From positions 1 through 7,089 of the forward strand of contig CAZKFG010000077.1 of NCBI GenBank assembly GCA_964551985.1: a DNA stretch of 7,089 nucleotides, written 5' to 3'. The stretch is from CAZKFG01 sp964551985 (GTDB lineage: Bacteria > Bacillota > Negativicutes > Acidaminococcales > JAISLQ01). The notes under the pieces were generated by a model. The model was given only the letters and a program-made list of their open reading frames with translations. It made no database searches and was not told the DNA's origin. The translations under genes were made by a program, and so were the position numbers. Of this stretch, positions 1 through 5,815 are shown one piece after another (the first letter of the stretch is position 1; the number at the start of each line of letters is the position of its first letter).

Positions 1-30
1 TGTGAAGTTTGATTTGTAAGACAATAAAAT

Positions 31-54
31 AAAACCAGCCATATGGCTGGTTTT
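31..54. terminator. Perfect palindromic terminator, probably bidirectional
   Basis: The 24 bases are a perfect inverted repeat centred between 42 and 43, with a GC-rich core (CCAGCC/GGCTGG) flanked by A4 and T4. Read leftward, the hairpin follows the stop codon of the repressor gene (69-71) by 14 bases and runs into a T-rich tract (complement of 21-34). Read rightward it is followed by TTTTTATT, so it can also stop transcription entering from the left. A rightward gene may end just before it (an open frame stops at 17-19), but too little sequence is present to call it. Confidence 0.85.
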
Positions 55-68
55 TATTCTATTTAGTA

Positions 69-779
69 TTATAATAGATTTTTTCTAACTTCTACTACTT
101 GACCTAAGATGATGTCGTCAGTTTCTAATATTGTCGGTTGGCAAGAGGTGTTGGCATATTGTAAAAAGGTTATGTCGTTTGCATTGTAGATTGTGCCTAC
201 ACAAGGTGGTTTGTTTTGTCCGATTACAAGGGCGATTTTCCCGCTTGGGACTTTGGTTTTATGTATGACTAAAATATCGCCTTTATCTATTCCTTGTAGG
301 TGCATTCCGTCGTCAGGCATTTTTAAAGCGATGTATTCACCTTGTGGAAGGTCGTTTATGTGAATTTCTTGGGCAGAGTATTCAAAGCTTGTGTCAGGAT
401 TTATGCTAGAGATGATGGTTATTTTTTGGACAATGGGTGATAGTGTTTGAGTTGGTTTTTGTTCTATCTGGTTGATTATTTTCTCAAGGCTTTTGTTGCC
501 CATAAAGCCTGCTGCCATAGCAAGTGAGCCAGATATAGAGCTGTCATTGTTGCCGAATAAAACTGAAAATGCATTGACTACGGGCTGGTCGTCGGCAAGC
601 TCTTCTGTTTTTACACTAAAAAAATCAGCAATTTTTTGTAGGTCTTTTTCGCTTGGATCTCTAAAGCCTGTTTCTAATGAGTCTAAAATTCTCTCGTCAA
701 TATTTAGTTTTTTTGCAAGTTCTTCTAAGCTAAGACCATTTTTTTCTCTTAGGTTTTTTAATTTTTCATCAAAATACAT
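69..779 (-). CDS. XRE-family repressor with LexA/CI-like (S24) C-terminal domain, apparently protease-dead
   Basis: This 236-residue protein is a two-domain transcriptional regulator of the CI/LexA-like type. Residues about 5-60 form an XRE/Cro helix-turn-helix (LSLEELAKKLNI, then an ILDSLETGFRDPS recognition-helix region). Residues about 60-115 are a linker. Residues about 140-234 match the S24 peptidase fold: MPDDGMHLQGIDKGD (154-168), HKT (173-175) and a closing GQVVEVR segment. In self-cleaving members the first motif carries the nucleophile Ser (GMSM/GDSM), but here that position is Gly158. The general-base Lys aligns with Gly195 (CVGTI). RecA-stimulated autocleavage is therefore unlikely, and the domain may serve dimerisation or ligand sensing. 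The only two cysteines, C193 and C213, flank this degenerate region. The ATG at 779 has a GGAGGT site 6 bases upstream. The gene is divergent from yraN and may control it and itself (inference). The fold call is firm; the regulated targets are unknown. Confidence 0.88.
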   Translation of the reverse strand: MYFDEKLKNLREKNGLSLEELAKKLNIDERILDSLETGFRDPSEKDLQKIADFFSVKTEELADDQPVVNAFSVLFGNNDSSISGSLAMAAGFMGNKSLEKIINQIEQKPTQTLSPIVQKITIISSINPDTSFEYSAQEIHINDLPQGEYIALKMPDDGMHLQGIDKGDILVIHKTKVPSGKIALVIGQNKPPCVGTIYNANDITFLQYANTSCQPTILETDDIILGQVVEVRKNLL

Positions 780-785
780 ATTGTT

Positions 786-791
786 ACCTCC
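786..791 (-). promoter_or_regulatory. Ribosome binding site of the XRE/S24 regulator
   Basis: On the minus strand this reads GGAGGT, ending 6 bases before the ATG at 779-777. It is a near-ideal Shine-Dalgarno site and fixes the start of the regulator. The predicted transcript start (around 795) would leave only a very short leader. Confidence 0.8.
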
Positions 792-801
792 GATAGTTTA
801 A

Positions 802-831
802 AATATAGCATTATTCGTTTGGAATTGTCAA
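802..831 (-). promoter_or_regulatory. Predicted sigma-A promoter of the XRE/S24 regulator
   Basis: Read on the minus strand, a perfect TTGACA -35 box (831-826) is followed after 18 bases by TATATT (807-802). The -10 is preceded by TGC, giving an extended TGn motif. The predicted start near 795 lies just upstream of the ribosome binding site. The -35 overlaps the -35 of the opposite promoter, and both lie in the inverted repeat at 824-835. Called from consensus matching only. Confidence 0.65.
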
Positions 832-835
832 CAAT
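824..835. promoter_or_regulatory. Candidate operator: ATTGT-CA-ACAAT inverted repeat over both -35 boxes
   Basis: Five-base arms ATTGT (824-828) and ACAAT (831-835) are separated by CA. The repeat covers the -35 box of the regulator gene and the -35 candidate of yraN. CI/LexA-like dimers bind short inverted repeats of this sort, so it is a natural site for autoregulation by the adjacent gene. The symmetry is seen directly; binding is inferred. At 12 bp in AT-rich DNA, chance occurrence is possible. Confidence 0.35.
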
Positions 836-854
836 GTAAAAGTTAATGTATAAA
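825..854 (+). promoter_or_regulatory. Candidate distal promoter for yraN-comM
   Basis: TTGTCA (825-830) is followed after 18 bases by TATAAA (849-854). Each box has one mismatch to consensus. It would start transcription around 861, leaving a leader of about 45 bases before yraN. It shares its -35 bases with the leftward promoter, so RNA polymerase could probably not occupy both at once. Confidence 0.45.
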
Positions 855-866
855 GTTAGTTAGTTG

Positions 867-875
867 TGATATACT
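867..875 (+). promoter_or_regulatory. Candidate proximal extended -10 promoter for yraN
   Basis: TGATATACT contains TATACT (870-875, one mismatch to TATAAT) preceded by TGn, an extended -10. No good -35 box lies 16-18 bases upstream (847-852 is TGTATA), so it would depend on the extended element. It would give a leader of about 25 bases. It is an alternative or addition to the distal promoter at 825-854. Confidence 0.4.
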
Positions 876-905
876 TATGTAAGATAATTTATTTGGAGAT
901 TTGTT

Positions 906-1271
906 ATGTATAAACAAACTATTGGCAAAATTGGCGAGCAGCTGGCTTGTAAGTTTTTGCATGGGTTAGGTTATAAGTTACTGGATAGAAATTATCTTAT
1001 TAGGCAAGGTGAGATTGATATTGTTGCCCAGAAAAAAGATGTTTTGGTTTTTGTGGAAGTAAAGACTAGAAAAAGTGATAGGTTTGGTACAGCAGCTGAG
1101 GCAGTGACTTGGAGAAAACGTCAGAGTATTATGTTGACGGCTTTAAATTATATTCAGGTAAAGTCGCCTTGTTATAAAAGTTATCAGTTTGATGTTATTG
1201 AGGTTTATTTGGATAAGGATAATGATTTAAAACTTATCAATCATATAGAAAATGCGTTTAGTTATGATTAG
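906..1271 (+). CDS. yraN: YraN/UPF0102 family predicted nuclease-fold protein
   Basis: This is a complete 121-residue member of the UPF0102 (YraN) family, which is typically about 115-125 residues. The order of conserved blocks is standard: GxxGE (G7-E11), GEIDIVA (35-41), VFVEVKTR (48-55), a KRQSI...ALNYI helix (71-83) and a QFDVIEV strand (94-100). E11, D38, E51 and K53 correspond to the acidic/Lys pattern of the restriction-endonuclease-like fold (E...D...ExK). It is therefore a predicted Holliday-junction-resolvase-like or nuclease-related protein; its biochemical role is not firmly established. It is cytosolic, with no signal peptide. The ATG at 906 has GGAG at 895-898. It is the first gene of a likely operon with comM 18 bp downstream, a pairing common across bacteria and suggestive of a shared role in DNA uptake or recombination. 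Confidence 0.93.
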   Translation: MYKQTIGKIGEQLACKFLHGLGYKLLDRNYLIRQGEIDIVAQKKDVLVFVEVKTRKSDRFGTAAEAVTWRKRQSIMLTALNYIQVKSPCYKSYQFDVIEVYLDKDNDLKLINHIENAFSYD

Positions 1272-1276
1272 TTATA

Positions 1277-1282
1277 AAGGAG
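1277..1282 (+). promoter_or_regulatory. Ribosome binding site that fixes the TTG start of comM
   Basis: AAGGAG lies 7 bases before the TTG at 1290. Translation from this TTG gives the N-terminus MFACTYGEATYGL, which matches the family pattern (short M-x-A-x-x-Y-S-type start followed by GL-G and VEVDIS). The site and the family alignment together support a non-ATG start. Confidence 0.8.
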
Positions 1283-1289
1283 AATTATT

Positions 1290-2816
1290 TTGTTTGCGTG
1301 TACTTATGGAGAGGCAACTTATGGCTTAGATGGCGTACTTGTAACGGTGGAAGTTGATATTTCTAATGGTTTGCCTGCTTTTGATATTGTTGGGCTTCCT
1401 GATACTGCGGTTAAAGAGTCGCGTGAACGGGTGAGAGCGGCGATAAAAAATAGTGGATTTTTGTTTCCGTCGACAAGGATAACGGTTAATTTGGCACCAG
1501 CGGATATTAAAAAAGATGGCTCGTGTCTTGATTTACCTATAGCTGTTGCAATACTTGCGGCAAGTGGTCAGATTGGTAGTAGCGCTGAATTAGAATCTGT
1601 ATTTATTGGCGAACTTTCTTTAGAAGGTGCTCTAAGGAGTGTTGCTGGGGTGTTGTGTATGTCTATGCACGCTTATAGTCAAGGTAAAAAATCTATATTT
1701 TTGCCAGAGGGTAATGTTCCTGAGGGTAGGCTTGTTGACGAGGTTGATGTTTATGGAGTGGAGAATTTAAGTCAGTTAGTCAATCATTTAAATTGTGAGC
1801 AGAGAATTTTGAGTGTAAAAAACATACCCTTTATGGTTAATAGTAATAAAACAGATTATTTGGATGATTTTTCTGATGTCCATGGTCAGTATACTGCTAA
1901 AAGGGCATTGGAGATAGCGGCTGCCGGCGGGCATAATGTGCTTTTGGTTGGTAGTCCTGGTTCTGGTAAAACAATGCTTGCTAGACGGATGACAAGTATT
2001 TTGCCTGAAATGACAATGAAAGAGTCGCTTGAGGTTACGAAAATATATAGTGTTGCTGGACTTTTGGAAAAAGAGCAAGGTCTTATAGGGACAAGACCGT
2101 TTCGCAGCCCGCATCATAGTATATCGCAAGGTGGTCTTATCGGTGGTGGTCGTATTCCTAAGCCGGGAGAGGTTACTTTAAGTCATAACGGGATATTGTT
2201 TTTAGATGAGTTTCCTGAGTTTGCTCGTTCGGCATTAGAGCTTTTGCGTCAGCCTCTGGAAGATGGTGAGGTGTCTATTGCTAGGGTGCAGGCTTCTTTA
2301 AAGTATCCAGCAAGGTTTATTTTGGTTGCGGCGATGAATCCTTGTCCGTGTGGGTATCAAGGAGATAGTGTTCATCAGTGTAAATGCACTTTGGCGGACA
2401 TTGAAAAATACAGGCGTAAGCTCTCAGGTCCACTGCTTGACAGGATTGATTTGCAGGTGCATGTGCCGAGGCTAGAATTTAAAGAGATGAAAGCGCCGAA
2501 CAGTCAGGCAGAAATGTCAAAAGTGATTAGACAAAGAGTGCAAAAAGCAAGGAAAGTGCAGCAAAAAAGATTGGAAAAAACAGATTTTCATTGTAATGCC
2601 GATATGGGTCGAAAGCAGATAAAGGATTTTTGCCGTTTATCTAAAGAGGCTGAGACTTTGCTGGAAAAATCTTTTAATGCACTAGGACTGAGTGCTAGAA
2701 GTCACGATAGGGTAATTAAGGTTGCTCAAACGATAGCGGACCTTGATGAGAGCTCTTCGATTGAGGTCAAGCATATTGCTGAAGCGATACAGTTAAGGTC
2801 AAATTTTAAAGCTTAA
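1290..2816 (+). CDS. comM: ComM/YifB family AAA+ ATPase, Mg-chelatase-like branch-migration helicase
   Basis: This full-length 508-residue protein belongs to the YifB/ComM family (usual length about 500-510). ComM is known in naturally transformable bacteria as a hexameric helicase that extends branch migration during integration of incoming DNA. It also occurs widely in species not known to be competent. Domains in order: an N-terminal ChlI/Lon-like domain (about 1-165, with VEVDISNGLPAFDIVGLPD and RVRAAIKNSGF); the AAA+ Mg-chelatase core (about 190-395) with Walker A GSPGSGKT (221-228), Walker B ILFLDE (302-307), the family's cysteine cluster C352, C354, C364, C366, and the GPLLDRIDL arginine-finger region (380-388); and a C-terminal helical domain (about 410-505, with GLSARSHDRVIKVAQTIADL). 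All ATPase residues are intact. It starts with TTG, supported by AAGGAG upstream and the family N-terminus. It lies 18 bp after yraN and 19 bp before the peptidase gene. dprA, a frequent neighbour elsewhere, is absent here. Confidence 0.95.
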   Translation: MFACTYGEATYGLDGVLVTVEVDISNGLPAFDIVGLPDTAVKESRERVRAAIKNSGFLFPSTRITVNLAPADIKKDGSCLDLPIAVAILAASGQIGSSAELESVFIGELSLEGALRSVAGVLCMSMHAYSQGKKSIFLPEGNVPEGRLVDEVDVYGVENLSQLVNHLNCEQRILSVKNIPFMVNSNKTDYLDDFSDVHGQYTAKRALEIAAAGGHNVLLVGSPGSGKTMLARRMTSILPEMTMKESLEVTKIYSVAGLLEKEQGLIGTRPFRSPHHSISQGGLIGGGRIPKPGEVTLSHNGILFLDEFPEFARSALELLRQPLEDGEVSIARVQASLKYPARFILVAAMNPCPCGYQGDSVHQCKCTLADIEKYRRKLSGPLLDRIDLQVHVPRLEFKEMKAPNSQAEMSKVIRQRVQKARKVQQKRLEKTDFHCNADMGRKQIKDFCRLSKEAETLLEKSFNALGLSARSHDRVIKVAQTIADLDESSSIEVKHIAEAIQLRSNFKA

Positions 2817-2835
2817 ATTTAGTAGGAGTGATAAT

Positions 2836-5754
2836 ATGGAAAAAAATAGTATAATATCAGGATTTTTAGTTCAAGATGAGTATTATTTGTCAGAAATAGA
2901 TTCAAATGTTTTTATAATGTTACATCAAAAAAGTGGTGCTAAACTTTTGTTTTTGCAAAATAAGGATGATAATAAGGTTTTTTCTGTGAGTTTTCGTACA
3001 CCACCTTATGATAATACTGGAATTGCACATATTTTGGAACATTCTGTGCTTTGTGGTTCGAGAAAGTATCCGCTAAAAGAGCCGTTTGTGGAGCTTGTTA
3101 AAGGTTCTTTAAATACTTTTTTAAACGCGATGACTTTTCCGGATAAAACAATGTATCCTATTGCTAGCCGCAACCAAAAAGATTTTTTCAATCTTATGGA
3201 TGTGTATCTCGACGCGGTTTTTTATCCGAATATTTATCAGAATAAGTATACTCTTGAGCAGGAAGGTTGGCATTATGAACTTTTAGGCAAAGATGTTCCG
3301 CTTGAATATAAAGGTGTTGTTTATAATGAGATGAAAGGTGTTTTTTCGTCGCCTGATGCTATATTGGAATATGAAATTATGAAGGCACTTTTCCCAGAGT
3401 CACCGTATGGTTTTGAATCGGGTGGTTATCCTGATGATATAACTAAATTAAATCAAGAGAGCTTTGAACAATTTCATGCTCAGTATTATCATCCGTCAAA
3501 CAGCTATATATTTTTATATGGTGATCTTGATATTGAAAAGACATTAGCTTTTTTAGACAAAGAGTATTTGTCAGAATTTAGCAAGATAGCAATTAATTCA
3601 CAAATAAAATCTCAGCTTATGCTTGCTAAAACAGTTAAAATAGAGGCTGATTATCCATTAGAAGCAAACCAAGATGCTATTGAAAAGGCATTTTTATCGT
3701 GGAGTGCTGTAGTAGGCAATGCTAAAGATATAGAGAAAAACTTTGCTTTTGAACTTTTGTGTGAGTATTTATTGGAAACGCCAGCATCGCCACTTAAAAA
3801 GGCACTTATTGATGCTAAGATAGGTAAAGAGGTATCGGGTCAATTTACTAAAAGTATTGCTCAACCAGTGTTTAGTATAAAAGCATCTGGGGCCGATGAA
3901 CAAAACAAAGATAAGTTTGTAAGTATAATATATAAAACTTTGCAAGAAATAACGATAAACGGTATAGATAAAAATCTAATGACAGCTTGCCTCAATAAAA
4001 TGGAGTTTCATTTGCGTGAAGCTGATTTTGGTTCATATCCTAAAGGACTTGTTTATGCTATTCAAGCGATGGATACGTGGTTGTATGATGCTAACCCGAC
4101 GCTATATTTAAGTTATGATAAAATAATTCAATCTTTAAAAGAAAAGATTAATACTAGGTATTTTGAAGGTCTTATAGAAAATTATTTGCTAGATAACACA
4201 CATAGGGCAGTTGTGCTTTTGATGCCAAATCAACTTATGCAAGAGAAAAAAGAGAAAGCCGACAAGTTAAAGCTTGAAAATATCAAGCAAGATTTTACAC
4301 AAGAGCAACTAGATGAAATAATAGAGAATACAGATACTTTAATGCGATTGCAAGATGCGGTGGATGAACCAGAAACGCTAGCTAAAATTCCATTGCTTGA
4401 TAGAGATGATATAAAAAGAAAACTAGAAAAACAAACACATGTTATAACAGATATAGATAATATAAAATATTTATATTTAGATAAATTTACTAATAAAATT
4501 GCTTATGTGAGATTATGTTTTGATGCTCAAGCGATTCCAGCAGAACTTGTGCCATACACTTATTTATTAGGAGATATTCTTGGTAAAATATCTACACAAA
4601 ATTATACCTATGAACAACTATCACAAGAAATAGATGCTAATACTGGTGGGATAAGTTTTGGACTTGCAGCATTTTCTAGCAGTACAGATGCCAACATGTA
4701 TCAAGCTAAATTTATCGTAGCAGGTAAATCTTTAGTAGAGAAAGCGGACAAGCTTTGTAGTTTAATGCAAGAGATATTTACAAATAGTTTGTTTACTAAC
4801 CAAAAACGCCTGCAAGAACTACTTGCTGAGAAAAAGACTCAGTGGGATGCAGAGTTTTTTGCACGCGGACAAAGTATTATCACAGCAAGAACCGCTGCAT
4901 ATTTTAGTGAAATTGGCAAATATAACGACCAAGGGTTATTAAGTTATTATAGATTTTTAAATGAAGCTCAAACTATGGATATAGGTCTAGTACAAGAGCG
5001 GTTAATGACAGCAGTGTTTACGATATTTTCTAAATATAATTTATTAGCTTGCTATTGTTGTGAGAAAAAAGATCAAGAACAAATTCAAGGTATAATAGGA
5101 AAAGTTTTTTCAGACTTGAAACTACAAAAAAACTTTGCTGAAGAACTAGAGTTTGAAAAAATAGAAAAAAATGAAGGCATTACGACAACCGCACTTGTTC
5201 AATATGTAGCAGTAGGAGGAAATTTTATTAAACACGGCTACACATATTCTGGACAAATGAAAGTATTAGAAAATATAATGCGCTATGATTATCTATGGAA
5301 TAAGATAAGAGTAAAAGGTGGAGCTTATGGTGCGTTTTTCAAAATGGATTATAATGGCAACGTTGTAATGAATTCTTATAGGGATCCTAATCTTGAACAG
5401 ACAATAAAGGTATTTAAACAAATTCCGGATTATTTAAAAGCATTTTCAGCGTCAGAACGTGAGATGACAAAATATATAATTGGCACAATAAGCCAAATGG
5501 ATAAACCACTCACTCCAGTACAGCAACTAGATCAAGCAATAACCTATTATTTAAGACAGATAACAGAACAACTCTTGCAAACAGAACGCGAACAGATAAT
5601 TTATTGTACAAAAGATGAGATAAACGATTTACAGAAATTGATGCAAGATATAATAAAAGATAATTATTATTGTGTTTTAGGTAATGAGAGTAAGATAAAA
5701 GAACAAGAAGAAATTTTTAACAAAATATTTTCAGCACTACCAAAAAAAGATTAA
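2836..5754 (+). CDS. M16C metallopeptidase, PreP/Cym1-like (insulinase superfamily)
   Basis: This complete 972-residue protein matches the presequence-protease branch of family M16C (usually about 970-1000 residues). These enzymes form a clam-shell chamber and degrade unstructured peptides. The inverted zinc motif HILEH is at 65-69 (H65 and H69 ligands, E68 base), and the distal zinc ligand is E165 in VVYNEMKGVFSSPD. The conserved SLNTFLNAMTFPDKT block is at 91-105. The second half has the substrate-positioning Arg/Tyr pair as R825 and Y831 (RVKGGAYGA). Approximate domains: catalytic M16 (20-240), inactive M16 (250-450), M16C-associated region with helical linker (460-710) and final M16-like half (715-970). 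There is no signal peptide, so it is probably cytosolic. GGAG (2825-2828) precedes the ATG by 7 bases. It probably shares a transcript with yraN-comM and is followed by a hairpin. Oddly, strand base composition changes within the gene near 3.5 kb although the reading frame and motifs are intact. Its physiological substrate is unknown. Confidence 0.95.
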   Translation: MEKNSIISGFLVQDEYYLSEIDSNVFIMLHQKSGAKLLFLQNKDDNKVFSVSFRTPPYDNTGIAHILEHSVLCGSRKYPLKEPFVELVKGSLNTFLNAMTFPDKTMYPIASRNQKDFFNLMDVYLDAVFYPNIYQNKYTLEQEGWHYELLGKDVPLEYKGVVYNEMKGVFSSPDAILEYEIMKALFPESPYGFESGGYPDDITKLNQESFEQFHAQYYHPSNSYIFLYGDLDIEKTLAFLDKEYLSEFSKIAINSQIKSQLMLAKTVKIEADYPLEANQDAIEKAFLSWSAVVGNAKDIEKNFAFELLCEYLLETPASPLKKALIDAKIGKEVSGQFTKSIAQPVFSIKASGADEQNKDKFVSIIYKTLQEITINGIDKNLMTACLNKMEFHLREADFGSYPKGLVYAIQAMDTWLYDANPTLYLSYDKIIQSLKEKINTRYFEGLIENYLLDNTHRAVVLLMPNQLMQEKKEKADKLKLENIKQDFTQEQLDEIIENTDTLMRLQDAVDEPETLAKIPLLDRDDIKRKLEKQTHVITDIDNIKYLYLDKFTNKIAYVRLCFDAQAIPAELVPYTYLLGDILGKISTQNYTYEQLSQEIDANTGGISFGLAAFSSSTDANMYQAKFIVAGKSLVEKADKLCSLMQEIFTNSLFTNQKRLQELLAEKKTQWDAEFFARGQSIITARTAAYFSEIGKYNDQGLLSYYRFLNEAQTMDIGLVQERLMTAVFTIFSKYNLLACYCCEKKDQEQIQGIIGKVFSDLKLQKNFAEELEFEKIEKNEGITTTALVQYVAVGGNFIKHGYTYSGQMKVLENIMRYDYLWNKIRVKGGAYGAFFKMDYNGNVVMNSYRDPNLEQTIKVFKQIPDYLKAFSASEREMTKYIIGTISQMDKPLTPVQQLDQAITYYLRQITEQLLQTEREQIIYCTKDEINDLQKLMQDIIKDNYYCVLGNESKIKEQEEIFNKIFSALPKKD

Positions 5755-5761
5755 AATAAAA

Positions 5762-5797
5762 TTAGCAGTCCTTTTTATTGGGCTGCTAAAATTTTAT
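5762..5797 (+). terminator. Terminator-like hairpin between the M16C peptidase gene and hydF
   Basis: TTAGCAGTCC (5762-5771) pairs with GGGCTGCTAA (5780-5789) over 10 bp with one G-U pair and an 8-base loop. The following tract AATTTTAT (5790-5797) has only four uninterrupted Ts, so termination may be partial. The hairpin begins 7 bases after the peptidase stop codon and ends 15 bases before the hydF ribosome binding site. It either ends the upstream operon or attenuates read-through into hydF. Confidence 0.7.
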
Positions 5798-5804
5798 AAA
5801 CAAA

Positions 5805-5808
5805 GAGG
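5805..5808 (+). promoter_or_regulatory. Ribosome binding site of hydF
   Basis: GAGG lies 7 bases before the ATG at 5816 and supports that start. The site follows closely on the hairpin at 5762-5789, and no clear promoter is visible between the two. The hydF transcript must therefore start within or upstream of the hairpin. Confidence 0.6.
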
Positions 5809-5815
5809 TCAGAAA

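Noticed and set aside
1..19. Possible 3' end of a rightward gene (frame ending V-K-F-D-L-stop at 17-19)
   Set aside because: Only five codons are visible, and an alternative frame also stops within 12 bases. The downstream palindrome fits a gene end, but the gene cannot be supported.
510..516. Ala-Ala-Gly (residues 89-91 of the regulator) as a LexA-type Ala-Gly self-cleavage site
   Set aside because: It lies about 68 residues before the nucleophile position, against about 35 in LexA, and the catalytic pair is missing, so cleavage here is not supported.
472..801. Rightward 109-codon open frame antisense to the XRE/S24 regulator
   Set aside because: It lies opposite a well-supported gene with clear domains, gives a low-complexity Ser/Phe/Leu-rich product with no motif, and runs through the regulator's own ribosome binding site. 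It is a shadow of the real gene.
1788..2129. Leftward 113-codon open frame opposite comM
   Set aside because: It is antisense to the AAA+ core including Walker A. The product has no recognisable motif and there is no convincing ribosome binding site.
3006..3191. Leftward 61-codon open frame opposite the peptidase zinc-motif region
   Set aside because: It is a by-product of the conserved HILEH and SLNTFLNAMTF coding region, with no independent support.
3400..3750. A dif (XerCD) site at the skew switch
   Set aside because: I looked for the usual XerC/XerD arms around an AT-rich 6-bp core in the 3.4-4.5 kb region and in the yraN upstream gap and saw no convincing match. The skew change alone does not prove a terminus.
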